This document shows, in pieces, positions 31,558-41,257 of a DNA stretch of 64,000 nt (the stretch's first letter is position 1; each line of letters starts with the position of its first letter). The position numbers and the translations under genes were made by a program. Below the pieces are notes generated by a model, which made no database searches, was not told the origin of the DNA, and was given only the letters and a program-made list of their open reading frames with translations. Origin of the DNA: Paenibacillus ginsengarvi. GTDB lineage: Bacteria; Bacillota; Bacilli; Paenibacillales; NBRC-103111. The stretch is from contig NZ_RBAH01000030.1 in NCBI RefSeq assembly GCF_003626695.1, forward strand, positions 1 to 64,000, given 5' to 3'.

Positions 31558-32397
31558 TCAATGCCGCTCGCGGTATGCCCTCGGCGACAAGCCCGTATGC
31601 TTGCGGAAAATGCGGCAAAAGTACGAGAAGTTGGGGAAGCCGATACGCTCGCCGATCTCCTTGATCGGCGTATTTCCCGTTTTCAGCAAAAAACAAGCTT
31701 CCCGGATGCGCCGGGCCGTAATATGCTCGGATATTTTGCTCCCCGTAGCTTCATGGAACAGTCTGGACAAATGGTACGGCGATATATGGACAAGGGCCGC
31801 GAGCTGCTCCAGCGTAAGCTCCTCGTGAAAATGCTGATCGATCCACTTCATAACGTTCTCCGCATAATGGTTTGCTCTTAGGGAGGGGGAATTCGCGGCC
31901 GCCGGGTCTAGTGTGTTCCATATCCAGTACAACGATTGCAGCACGGACTGGATGAAGAAGGTGAGCTGCTCGGACTGCTCGTCTTTTACGCTTCCGCCAA
32001 ACAAATACTGTTTGCCGTGATCGAACAGCTGATCAAGCATCGGATGCCGGACGATCTGGACCGGCAGCTTTTCCTTGCATAGATACTCGAAAAAGCGGTG
32101 AAATTGCGGATATGGCTGTAGCCGATTTTCCATATAGTACGGGTCGAAGATGAGCACGGTTCGCTCGTAGTCGCTGTCCAGATCGGGCTCTACCCGGTGC
32201 AATTGAAAGGGTTGAAACAGCAGCAGCGTGCCGGGACCGACTTGGTGAATCCGGTTTTCCATGACGATCAGGAGCGACCCCTGGAAGACATACAGAAATT
32301 CCATCCCGTGATGCATATGGAACGTATCGAAGGGTCCGCGGGTAGTCCTGTACGCGTATTTAAACTGGCTTTTGTTCAGTTCGTTGAAAAATCTCAT
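31558..32397 (-). CDS. AraC-family transcriptional regulator
   Basis: A 279-residue regulator: cupin sensor with FHMHHGMEFLYVFQGSLLIV near residue 25 and a C-terminal double HTH (LEQLAALVHISPYHLSRLFH; IKEIGERIGFPNFSYFCRIF) closing with LSPRAYRERH. ATG at 32397 is preceded by GGGGG at 6-7 bases; 55 more upstream codons lack a start context. Its stop is two bases from the poly-C tract. It diverges from the polysaccharide-related genes beginning at 32860, which it probably controls. Confidence 0.88.
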   Translation of the reverse strand: MRFFNELNKSQFKYAYRTTRGPFDTFHMHHGMEFLYVFQGSLLIVMENRIHQVGPGTLLLFQPFQLHRVEPDLDSDYERTVLIFDPYYMENRLQPYPQFHRFFEYLCKEKLPVQIVRHPMLDQLFDHGKQYLFGGSVKDEQSEQLTFFIQSVLQSLYWIWNTLDPAAANSPSLRANHYAENVMKWIDQHFHEELTLEQLAALVHISPYHLSRLFHEATGSKISEHITARRIREACFLLKTGNTPIKEIGERIGFPNFSYFCRIFRKHTGLSPRAYRERH

Positions 32398-32859
32398 GAT
32401 TCGCCCCCAGGCTTCGAAAGATAGCAGAAAATATGAGGTGCGCGAGAAGCCGATAAGCCCAATGCTTTTGTTTCTATAGTAACGTAATTGTTCCTCGATG
32501 CGAAGCTTGGATTGGGTCGAAACCATCGACAAATGCCCGTTCTGCGGCAGAAAAGTCGACAAAGATCGTCAGGGCGTAGAAGAAATAATAGAAGTACAGC
32601 GCAACAAATGAACATTTTACCGCAAAAAAAGAAAACATGAAGAGAGCGCTTTCTGGTAACATATGGGTTGCAAGAACGTAATGGGACCGATAGGCTCCCG
32701 GCGTCTGGCTGGAAGCGAGACGCAGTTGCCGTCGGGAATCGCAGTAAACGACGGAACGGAGGCGCAATTGGGGGAACAGCGTTATTATTTAGAAAGCGGT
32801 TACAAGCTTGTTGAATAACAAACAAGGGACCAAGCGATTACTCCAGAAGGAGGCATACG
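32398..32859. other. Divergent control region with CcpA/LacI-like dyad
   Basis: No gene is seen. AGAGAGCGCTTTCT (32641-32654) is a near-perfect dyad around GCGC, similar to catabolite-responsive or LacI-type operators. No clear consensus promoter could be placed on either strand. The arrangement suits a carbohydrate-regulated divergent region. Confidence 0.45.
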
Positions 32860-34644
32860 ATGTCGTTATTTTCATCTTACGCAGGACGGATTTTGCAGGA
32901 ACGGTTTACCGCCTCCATCGACTCAACCGAGTGGGACGAAGGTTTGATTCGCACCGATGGTCCGGGGCATACGCGGGCCGTGTCGAAGCTGGAGCGGACG
33001 CATGCCGGACGGCCGACGGCGGCGTATTACGCAGCCGCCATTTTGTGCGGCGAGCTGAACGAAGCGTTCGGCAGCGACATTTTGCAGGCGCTGCGCTCGC
33101 TGCAAATCGCCGATGAGACGAGCACGTACAACGGCGCTTTTTTGTGGTACCGGGAGGAGACGCAGGTCAGCGACTCAAACGCGGCGTTTTTTACGCTTAT
33201 GCCGCTTGTATGTCTTGCGTTGTGTAAGCCAGAGGCGATTCCGGCCGGACATCGCAAGCAGCTCGAGGAGATGATGCGTCTGGCGCTGCGCTGGTTTGCC
33301 CGCGAAACGGAACATCCGAGCCTGTACTACCCGAACAAAATCGTCAGCGACGGCGCCTTGTATATGGCGATGGCGCATCTGCTGGAGGAAAACGGCCATT
33401 ACGAGAAAGCGGTGCGGTTTTTCGAGCGCTGGAGCGCCTACACGACCGATCGAGGCTGGGGCTGGGGGGAAAATATTAGTCCCGGTTATATCCGGATCGT
33501 AGTGACCGGACTGCGTCTTGCCTGCCTGACTTTGCGTGAGGAGCATGCCGGGCTGCGGGAGCGGTTGCAGGCTCATATGGATACGCTGCTGTCCTACAAC
33601 GCGTTCCACGGCGATCATGAATTTGTTCCGGCGATCCGCAGCTACAACTTTGAGGGCCACACCCGGCAGAGCAGTCTGATGCTGAGACTGGCCGGCGTGA
33701 TCGATTCCGATTCCGCGTTGCTTTACCGCAAGGAAGGGCTGTGGAACTGGATCAATTTTTATTTGCTGTTCGAACGGGAGCTGGAGCTTCCGCCGCAGCA
33801 GGCCGCACAACCCGTACCGCGCGAGCGGAAGGAGCATGTGTTTGACGGCAGCTACGCGACAAGCTGGATCGGCCATCACGGGCGACTGGGCAGCCTGAAC
33901 CGGTTTCCGGTTATCCCGGGCTCGTACCAATGGCCGACCTGGGGGCTGGCTTGGCAGACGTTTCCGGTTTCGTTCAGCGTAAATGAGGAGCAAATTTCGT
34001 ATTTGCGCTGGTTGATTCGCGAAGGAGATTACGTACGCTCGCATCCGGCCAAATCGTACGGGGATAATTACCTTAGTCCCGCTTTGTTCCGCGAATCGTA
34101 TTACCCGGACATTCAATTGCGCAGCGCCCAGCACGAAAATGCGCTCGTGGTCGTACGAAGCATGAGCGGCATTCATCATGTATTTGCCGAAGCGGCTGAC
34201 GAATGGATGGTGAAGCGGTTCACCGGCACGGTTACCTCGTACGAGTCGGGAGCCGGAGTAAGCTGGATTGTGCTGCACTTCGCAGCCGCCGATGTAGCGA
34301 TAGCCGCGTTGAACGGCATTTCATCGGATATGCGCAGACGCGGCACGATCAAGCCGGAGGTGGAGCGGGAGGAAGATCAGCTGCGGATTCGTCAAGTGTT
34401 GTATCGCGGCGAAGAAACAGTGCATCACTTCGCCCGTCTCGAAACCGGCTGGGCGGTAGTGCATTTCGATCGGAGGCTAGCCGGGGACGAACTGCATCGG
34501 CGGTTGGACCGGCTGAGTATCACGGACCGCTCGTTCCAGGACGGAGAAGTTCCGCGCGCCGCACACGACGAGCTTCGGGAAATTCGGCTGTTCGACGGCA
34601 CGGATTGTTTGACCGAGCTGCGAATCGATCCGTATACTCTGTAA
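32860..34644 (+). CDS. Putative polysaccharide lyase/hydrolase-like protein (alpha/alpha toroid)
   Basis: A 594-residue protein without a signal peptide. Residues ~40-310 look helical and repeat-like (AAYYAAAILCGELNEAF, GALYMAMAHLLEENG, DRGWGWGENIS), resembling the alpha/alpha-toroid half of heparinase II/III or related lyases. The C-terminal ~280 residues look beta-rich (WIGHHGRLGSLNRFPVIPGS, HVFAEAADEWMVKRF). Catalytic residues cannot be named. It opens a run with a secreted beta-helix protein and solute-binding proteins, supporting a role in breakdown of a complex glycan. Confidence 0.5.
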   Translation: MSLFSSYAGRILQERFTASIDSTEWDEGLIRTDGPGHTRAVSKLERTHAGRPTAAYYAAAILCGELNEAFGSDILQALRSLQIADETSTYNGAFLWYREETQVSDSNAAFFTLMPLVCLALCKPEAIPAGHRKQLEEMMRLALRWFARETEHPSLYYPNKIVSDGALYMAMAHLLEENGHYEKAVRFFERWSAYTTDRGWGWGENISPGYIRIVVTGLRLACLTLREEHAGLRERLQAHMDTLLSYNAFHGDHEFVPAIRSYNFEGHTRQSSLMLRLAGVIDSDSALLYRKEGLWNWINFYLLFERELELPPQQAAQPVPRERKEHVFDGSYATSWIGHHGRLGSLNRFPVIPGSYQWPTWGLAWQTFPVSFSVNEEQISYLRWLIREGDYVRSHPAKSYGDNYLSPALFRESYYPDIQLRSAQHENALVVVRSMSGIHHVFAEAADEWMVKRFTGTVTSYESGAGVSWIVLHFAAADVAIAALNGISSDMRRRGTIKPEVEREEDQLRIRQVLYRGEETVHHFARLETGWAVVHFDRRLAGDELHRRLDRLSITDRSFQDGEVPRAAHDELREIRLFDGTDCLTELRIDPYTL

Positions 34645-34694
34645 TCGTTAGAGCGTATCGCTTACCATACGCAATCATGGAGGAGGTAAGGCTC

Positions 34695-37600
34695 ATGCAA
34701 GTAACTCGGTTTCTGCCGCTTGATGGATTGACCGACACAAAAGCAAGCTCATGGTTGCGTTTTCGTTATACCCTCAAGGTTATCGGTATCCTCAGCATGA
34801 TATGCTCATCCGCTGCTTTCGTTTGGCAGGGAGAGCTGCAAGCTTCAGCGGCGAACAAGGTCGTCAACCCCGGATTCGAAACCGATATGACCGGCTGGAA
34901 CGCGGGGGGTGCGACGATATCCAGAAGCACGGCGGAAGCCCATACCGGGAACGCGTCGGCTAGGGTCGTCCGATCGGCCAGCTATTCGGGCAATATCGGG
35001 CAACCGGGGATGGAGTTCGAGCCGGGCCAAACGTATTATTTCTCGGTAGCGGTCAAACGGGCGGAAGGCTCGGCCCAGGTCGGCCTGTATGTGAATCAGA
35101 GCGGGGTCAAATGGGGGAGTGCGAATTACCCGATTATGGCAACCGGCACGGTAGGTACGGAATGGACTTTGCTGCGCGCGATGAAAACATTTCCGACCTC
35201 GGCGACGACGCCGGACGCCGGCTATATCTACGACAACGCCCGCTTGTTCGTGCAGCACTCGCTAAGCAGCGAACCCAAAAACGATGCCGGGCAATACAGC
35301 GTCTTTTATGTAGACGACGTGATCGTGGAGCCGGCCGCGCCGCAAACCGTAACGATCACCGGCAGCGCCGGAGCCTTGATCCCGCTTGCCGGCAACGCGG
35401 CGAACAAGCTGGGCTTTACGGCCACGATGACGAACCAGATGGGCACAGCGGAGGGCATGGCCGGGCAGCCGCTTCACTGGTCGGTTATCGGCAGTCCTGC
35501 CGGCGTATCGATCGAGCCTGCTACCGGAGTTTTGTCGGTAAGCTCTGCCGCCGCAGCCGGCCCGGTAACGATTCGCGCCGAGGCGGAGGCGAATTCGTCC
35601 GCTTATGCGCAAGTATCCGTTGCGCTGTCGGCGAGCTCGCCGGACCCGGTTCCGCAGGCGCCGGTCGCTTCGAACGCGGCGATTGGCGGTCAGGCCAAGC
35701 CGGATCGCCAACTTACCGCCTCCTATGATTATGTGGACGTGAACGGCGATCTCGAAGCCGGCTCTACGCTGGCTTGGTATATCGGGGAGACGCCGGCTGG
35801 AGCTTTCGCCGCGATTCCGGGAGCGTCGACCGGCCAGTACGTGGTGCCGGCGTCGGATACAGGCAAATACGTGAAATTCGGCGTTACTCCGCGAACGACG
35901 GTGGCGCCGCTTGCCGGAACGACCGTCTACAGCGAGCCGAAACTCGTAGAGCCGGGCGCAGCGCCGACTGCGCAGCAGGTGCGTGTAACCGGGATGGCCT
36001 CGGTCGGCGAGCTGCTGACCGGCGAGTATGAGTATGCCGATAGCGATCTCGATGCGGAAGCGGGCACAGCCTACCGGTGGCTGATCGCAGGCGTGAAGGA
36101 CGGACCCTATACGGCGATTAGCGGCGCTACGGGACGAACGCTCACCGTTACGGCCGCGATGCTGGAGCAGTACGTCAAGTTCGAGGTGACGCCCGCCGAT
36201 ATATACGATACGGGCATCGCGTATACGAGCGCCTATTCCGAGCGGATCGATTCCGGCCCCTCATCGTCCTATTACGTCGATCCCGCGCTTGGCGACGACG
36301 ACAATGTCGGTACGATCACCCATCCGTTCCGCACAATACAGCGGGCGCGCGACAAGGTCCGCACCATTACCGGCGGCATGACCTCGGACATTACCGTTTA
36401 TTTGCGGGAAGGCGTGTACGTTCAGTCTTACGAAATCCGCAGCGAAACGCTGTACAAAAACGACAAAACGGTGAGCGAGACGAGAAGCGTCAAAGCAAGC
36501 ACGCTAACATTCGACGAACGCGATTCCGGCAAAAACGGATATTCCGTCGTATACAAAGCGTATCCCGGCGAAAGTCCGGTCATCAGCGGCGGCAGAACGA
36601 TCGGCGGCTGGAGTCTGCATGACGCCTCCAAAAATATATACAAGGCATACGGCGGAGGCGATCTGGATACGCGCCAATTATATGTCGACGGCGTTCGCGC
36701 CGTTCGTGCTCGCAGCACGGGAGGTCTTAGCAACGCTACAGGCAGTGAAACCGGCCATACGACGACCGATACGTTTCTGGCAGGCTGGGGCAACATTCGC
36801 GACATCGAGATGGTGTACAAACAAAAATGGACCAGCCCGCGCGGCAAGGTCGACTCCATTACGGTAAGCGGCGGCGTGGCGAATATCGTCATGCAGCAGC
36901 CCGGCTGGTATTATATGCGCAACAAAGGCTCGACGAGCACGACCGTGCCGTGGTATTACGAAAACGCTTACGAGCTGCTCGATGAGCCGGGCGAATGGTA
37001 TTTGGACCGCTCAAGCGGATATGTGTACTACAAGCCGCGCGAAGGCGAATCGATGTCGTCGGCGTCGGTCGTCGCTCCCGAATTGGAGGAGTTGATGCGC
37101 GTGCAGGGCAGCAGCCTCGATCAGACGGTCAGCCATATGAAATTTGAAGGCATTCACTTCGAATATGCGACGTGGCTCAGGCCGAGTACCGCAAACGGCC
37201 ACTCCGACGCGCAGAACAGCCATATTCGTGAAAACGGCAGCGGCGACGGAGATAAGCTGATGGCGGGCGCCATTCATGTGCAAAATGCGCATGGCATCAC
37301 CTTCGAAGGCAACCTCTTCAGCCATCTGGGCTCGATCGGGCTGAAAACGGATGAAGGCACCCAGGACAGTCAAATCGTCGGCAACGTGTTCACGGACATT
37401 TCCGGCGGCGCGATTGCGGTAGGCGACGTAACCGGCGAGCAGAAGGAGACGACCGATCCGCGCAAGCTGAACCGGAACAACGATGTGCTAAACAATCTGG
37501 TTTACGATGTGGGCGTGGAGTATTACTCTGCGGCGGCGATTTCGGCCGGTTATCCGGTCGACATGGACATCAAGCACAACGAGATCGGCGACGTGCCGTA

Positions 37601-39617
37601 CTCGGGACTGCATATCGGCTATGGCTGGGCGGCAAGCCCTTCCTCGAACACCCGCAATGTACACATCCAGAACAATCTCATCTATGACGTCATGCAGAAG
37701 CTGAACGACGGCGGCGGCATTTATACGTTAGGTACGACCGGCGGCTCGGCGAGCGAGCCGGGTGTCATCTCCGGCAACTATTTGCTGCGCGACCATGACG
37801 TCGGTCAAGGCGCGATCTACTTCGACGAGGGCAGCAACTACTGGCAGGCGTACGATAACGTTGTGGAAACGGCGCCGAACTTCCTGCACATCTGGACGAC
37901 AACGATTCGCGATATTGCGGTCAGCCGCACCTATACGAATACGCCCAAGCTGGTCAATAACGGCACAAACACACCGGTTACAGGTACGGTACTGAGCGAG
38001 AATGCGGAATGGCCGGCAGGAGCCTTGTCGATTATTACAAATGCCGGCCTGGAGCCCGCCTATCGCCATCTGCGCCCGGCGGAGCCGATCGCGAAGCTGT
38101 TTATTCGCGAAACCGGGCTGACAACGGGACAAACGGCATCGCTTCAGATTGAGGCTGCCTTGTCGGAACGGGGAGCCACGGTTGATCCGGGGGCGTTTAC
38201 GATCGCGTTTGCAAGCAGCAATCCGTCCGTGGCGACGGTAGACAGCGCCGGGACGGTGACGGCGGTCAGCCCGGGCAAAGCGACGTTCACCGCTACCGTA
38301 AATGGCGTTCCCGTCCCGGTTATTCATGCCATCTATGTGGACGACGCCTACGCTGGTCTGACCGTCACTGCGTCCAAACCGGCGCTAATGCCGCGCCAGT
38401 CGCTTGCGCTTACGGTGACGAGCGTCACGTATTTTGGCCGGAACCGGCCGATCGACTCCATCGCGTTTACGAGCTCCGATCCGGGCGTTGCCGCCGTACA
38501 GGCAAACGGTGTAGTTACGGGCGTGGAGGCAGGCATCGCAAATGTGCAAATTACGGCGAACGTGGAAGGTAGCTCGGAAACGTTCACGTATCCCGTCGAA
38601 GTGAAGCTCGCCTTAACGGAAAATATGATCGACGAGCCTGAGTATTGGTATATGAACGGTACGGCCGAAAAGACGGCGTCGGACGGCTTGGTGACGATCC
38701 GCACGCCGAGCGGACTGGCGATGTTTCAAGGCAGACAGTATGGCAGCGAACTGGAAAGCGTGCAGATGACGATTAACGACACCGGAGGCTGGCATGCCCT
38801 CGCCTTCCGGTCGCAGCAGGACGACCAGTCATACAGCGCGACGACGAACGAGACGTACTTGTTCGTGTTCAGCCCGACCGCGGTGGAACTGCATCGTTTC
38901 AACTTCGGGACGCGCACCGTCTTGTACGGCAATGTGGCCGGCTATACGCCGCTGATCGGAGGGGCGCTGCCAAACGCCTACCTGACTTACGGCAGCAACC
39001 ATCTCGTCCAATTCGGAGCGATCGACACAGCGGGGGGCGTACGGATTGTGCTGAAGATAGACGGGCACACGGTAATCGATGTCGTCGATTCGTACGCAGG
39101 CTATATTGCCGATTCGGGCTACGTCGGCTTATACGCCCGCACCGGCTCGATTACGCTGCGCGATCACAAGCCGGAAGCGCCGCTGGCACTCCGGTACACA
39201 TCCCGCTCGGCAAACTCTGTCGATCTGGCGTGGGATCCGCATCCGGCTAGCGTAGGTACGGTGACTTATACCGTATACGGCGGTGCAAATACCGTTGTGG
39301 GCAGCACGTATGGAACGACGCTGACCGTCTCCGGTCTGGAGCCGGCTTCGGCCTATACGTTTCGCGTGTACAGCACGAACAGCTACGGCTATGTTTCCGA
39401 AGCAAGCCTGCCGTTGACGGTAACGACTTTGCCGCCGCAGGCCGCCAAAGAGTCGCTTGCGGATCAAGGCCGGCTTGTGCAAGCCCCCGGCGAGGAGAGA
39501 GAAGGTCAGCGCTTACCTGCTAACCGGGCTTTCTCCGGGCAAGCCGAAGCCGCTCCGAATCGGGAACAGGAGCATAGCCGGCTCGCGGCAACCGAACGGA
39601 AGGGACCGCGGGCGTAA
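34695..39617 (+). CDS. Large secreted right-handed beta-helix protein with Big2 and FN3 domains
   Basis: A 1640-residue exported protein. A Sec signal ends near ASAA (~residue 52). Next come a CBM4/9-type module (VVNPGFETDMTGW), Ig-like segments, and from ~525 a DUF1565-type entry (YYVDPALGDDDNVGTITHPF) into a parallel beta-helix to ~1120. Two Big2-like domains (~1138-1305), a LamG-like region and an FN3 domain (~1492-1580) follow. The tail is charged and has no SLH or LPXTG anchor. ATG at 34695 follows GGAGG, 50 bases after the preceding gene. It probably binds and cleaves a plant or mucin-type polysaccharide. Confidence 0.82.
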   Translation: MQVTRFLPLDGLTDTKASSWLRFRYTLKVIGILSMICSSAAFVWQGELQASAANKVVNPGFETDMTGWNAGGATISRSTAEAHTGNASARVVRSASYSGNIGQPGMEFEPGQTYYFSVAVKRAEGSAQVGLYVNQSGVKWGSANYPIMATGTVGTEWTLLRAMKTFPTSATTPDAGYIYDNARLFVQHSLSSEPKNDAGQYSVFYVDDVIVEPAAPQTVTITGSAGALIPLAGNAANKLGFTATMTNQMGTAEGMAGQPLHWSVIGSPAGVSIEPATGVLSVSSAAAAGPVTIRAEAEANSSAYAQVSVALSASSPDPVPQAPVASNAAIGGQAKPDRQLTASYDYVDVNGDLEAGSTLAWYIGETPAGAFAAIPGASTGQYVVPASDTGKYVKFGVTPRTTVAPLAGTTVYSEPKLVEPGAAPTAQQVRVTGMASVGELLTGEYEYADSDLDAEAGTAYRWLIAGVKDGPYTAISGATGRTLTVTAAMLEQYVKFEVTPADIYDTGIAYTSAYSERIDSGPSSSYYVDPALGDDDNVGTITHPFRTIQRARDKVRTITGGMTSDITVYLREGVYVQSYEIRSETLYKNDKTVSETRSVKASTLTFDERDSGKNGYSVVYKAYPGESPVISGGRTIGGWSLHDASKNIYKAYGGGDLDTRQLYVDGVRAVRARSTGGLSNATGSETGHTTTDTFLAGWGNIRDIEMVYKQKWTSPRGKVDSITVSGGVANIVMQQPGWYYMRNKGSTSTTVPWYYENAYELLDEPGEWYLDRSSGYVYYKPREGESMSSASVVAPELEELMRVQGSSLDQTVSHMKFEGIHFEYATWLRPSTANGHSDAQNSHIRENGSGDGDKLMAGAIHVQNAHGITFEGNLFSHLGSIGLKTDEGTQDSQIVGNVFTDISGGAIAVGDVTGEQKETTDPRKLNRNNDVLNNLVYDVGVEYYSAAAISAGYPVDMDIKHNEIGDVPYSGLHIGYGWAASPSSNTRNVHIQNNLIYDVMQKLNDGGGIYTLGTTGGSASEPGVISGNYLLRDHDVGQGAIYFDEGSNYWQAYDNVVETAPNFLHIWTTTIRDIAVSRTYTNTPKLVNNGTNTPVTGTVLSENAEWPAGALSIITNAGLEPAYRHLRPAEPIAKLFIRETGLTTGQTASLQIEAALSERGATVDPGAFTIAFASSNPSVATVDSAGTVTAVSPGKATFTATVNGVPVPVIHAIYVDDAYAGLTVTASKPALMPRQSLALTVTSVTYFGRNRPIDSIAFTSSDPGVAAVQANGVVTGVEAGIANVQITANVEGSSETFTYPVEVKLALTENMIDEPEYWYMNGTAEKTASDGLVTIRTPSGLAMFQGRQYGSELESVQMTINDTGGWHALAFRSQQDDQSYSATTNETYLFVFSPTAVELHRFNFGTRTVLYGNVAGYTPLIGGALPNAYLTYGSNHLVQFGAIDTAGGVRIVLKIDGHTVIDVVDSYAGYIADSGYVGLYARTGSITLRDHKPEAPLALRYTSRSANSVDLAWDPHPASVGTVTYTVYGGANTVVGSTYGTTLTVSGLEPASAYTFRVYSTNSYGYVSEASLPLTVTTLPPQAAKESLADQGRLVQAPGEEREGQRLPANRAFSGQAEAAPNREQEHSRLAATERKGPRA

Positions 39618-39665
39618 CCAGACGGGTTCAAACCTATTAAACAATCAAACAGGGGGAATCTCAAA

Positions 39666-41000
39666 ATGAAACGGACATGGAAGCAAGCGGCAACATGCTT
39701 GACGGTACTGACAGCGGCTGCGCTCGCCGGTGCATGCGGCGCTAACGGCACAGGCACCAAGGCTTCGCAATCGGGAACGGAGCCGGTTCAAGAAGCGAAA
39801 GCGCCGGCGGTCGATATGACGAAGCCGATTACGCTGACGTTTTTCAACAATGCGTCGAATGAAATTTTCGAGCAGGAGATCGGCGCCCGTCTCAAGGCAA
39901 AGTATCCGAACGTAACGATTAAGACGGTCGGCAACGGCTTTACGCGTTCGAACATGGAGAAGCTGCTGGCGGCCGGCGAGCAAATCGATCTGTTCTGGAT
40001 CGGCTTCCAGGAAAGCATCGCCGACATGAAGGAACTGGGTCTTGCGATGGACCTCGGCGAGCTGATCAAGCGGGACAAGTATGATTTGACGCGCTTCGAC
40101 GACAGCGCGCTCCAGATGGTGAAGGATCAGGCCGACAAAGGCGAAATCTATGCGCTCCCGTGGCAGGTTGGCTCGGCGGTCCTGTTCTACAACAACGATC
40201 TGTTCGATAAATTCGGCGTCGCGTACCCGAAGGATGGCATGACCTGGAATGAAACGATCGAGCTGGCGAGAAAAGTGACGCGCAGCGAGAACGGTGTACA
40301 GTATCGCGGACTCGATATCGGACTCGTTCGCCATTTTTATCAGCAATATGCGCTGTCGCCCTACGATCCGAAAACGGGTAAAGCGACCTACCTGAGCGAT
40401 CCGCGCTGGAATAAAATTATGCAGTTCGTCAAGGAGCTGTACTCGATTCCGGGCAACCGTCCGGACAAAATCGCCGAGGACCGCGCAGGCTTCATGCAGC
40501 AAAAGGTCGTCGCCATGCTGCCGTGGTCGGCCTACTTCCAGCCGTTTCTGGGCGCGACCGGATTGAACTTCAATATTGCAGCGCTTCCGGTGTTCGATGA
40601 CGCCAAAGGGCAGGGCGTTTCTCCGGCTGCTTCGATTCTGATGATGAACCCGAAGACGAAGTACAAAGACGAGGGATGGGAAATTCTGAAGTTTCTCGCC
40701 TCCGACGAGGTCGAAATCGGCAACAGCCGTATCGGCTTCCCGCCGGCGATCAAGCTGCAAGCGGCCAAAGACCAGTTCGGGGCCGACCTTCCCGGCTTCG
40801 AAAAGCTGAATATGAAGTCGGTCTTCTACAACAAATTCACGGCGCAGCCGGTCATCAAAGGCGAATTCCATTCCGCGGCGATCAAACCGTATGTGCCGAT
40901 GATCCAGAATGTCGGCGGCGATAAATCCGATATTAACACGGCTTTGCGGGAAGCGCAGGAGGCGGCGGAGAAAGCGATCGAAGAGCTGAAGTCCAGATAA
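39666..41000 (+). CDS. Extracellular solute-binding lipoprotein (family 1)
   Basis: A 444-residue ABC sugar-binding lipoprotein. The signal peptide ends in a lipobox (AALAGAC), then a flexible Gly/Thr/Ser linker. The family 1 fold is recognised from ITLTFFNNASNEIFEQEI, the YPKDGMTWNETIELARKV block and the WEILKFLASDE segment. It follows the beta-helix gene by 48 bases and is probably cotranscribed, so it may capture oligosaccharides released by it. No permease adjoins; it may use the permeases at 50-52 kb or others elsewhere. Confidence 0.9.
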   Translation: MKRTWKQAATCLTVLTAAALAGACGANGTGTKASQSGTEPVQEAKAPAVDMTKPITLTFFNNASNEIFEQEIGARLKAKYPNVTIKTVGNGFTRSNMEKLLAAGEQIDLFWIGFQESIADMKELGLAMDLGELIKRDKYDLTRFDDSALQMVKDQADKGEIYALPWQVGSAVLFYNNDLFDKFGVAYPKDGMTWNETIELARKVTRSENGVQYRGLDIGLVRHFYQQYALSPYDPKTGKATYLSDPRWNKIMQFVKELYSIPGNRPDKIAEDRAGFMQQKVVAMLPWSAYFQPFLGATGLNFNIAALPVFDDAKGQGVSPAASILMMNPKTKYKDEGWEILKFLASDEVEIGNSRIGFPPAIKLQAAKDQFGADLPGFEKLNMKSVFYNKFTAQPVIKGEFHSAAIKPYVPMIQNVGGDKSDINTALREAQEAAEKAIEELKSR

Positions 41001-41140
41001 GCGGGTTTTGCTCCAAGAGCGGAAGCAGACGCAAATAGCTTTGTTCCTATGTCGGCCTATCGACTAGGGGCAGGGCTATTTTTCGCATTCGGCTTGTACA
41101 ATTGAACAAAAAATTACTTAGTATCCGGCAAGATCATCCG

Positions 41141-41169
41141 TTGGTCGCGAGCGGTGCGATTGTTATGAT
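41141..41169 (+). promoter_or_regulatory. Sigma-A promoter before the second solute-binding gene
   Basis: TTGGTC (41141-41146), a 17-bp spacer and TATGAT (41164-41169). It is followed by a strong ribosome site and a short frame. Confidence 0.6.
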
Positions 41170-41189
41170 GAATAGGGAGGAGGGCACAG

Positions 41190-41240
41190 ATGATGTCATT
41201 CACCGATGAAGTACAAAGAACGGCTGGAACAAAAAATTGA
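41190..41240 (+). CDS. Possible 16-residue leader ORF
   Basis: ATG at 41190 has GGGAGGAGGG upstream and encodes MMSFTDEVQRTAGTKN before TGA at 41238. That stop overlaps a TTG (41237) in the frame of the solute-binding gene, so translational coupling is possible. It could also be a chance frame in the leader. Confidence 0.35.
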   Translation: MMSFTDEVQRTAGTKN

Positions 41241-41257
41241 AGGGCGATAGGGGGACG

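Noticed and set aside
34203..34694. Upstream extension of the large beta-helix protein
   Set aside because: It lies within the preceding gene in another frame; ATG 34695 has GGAGG and starts a signal peptide.
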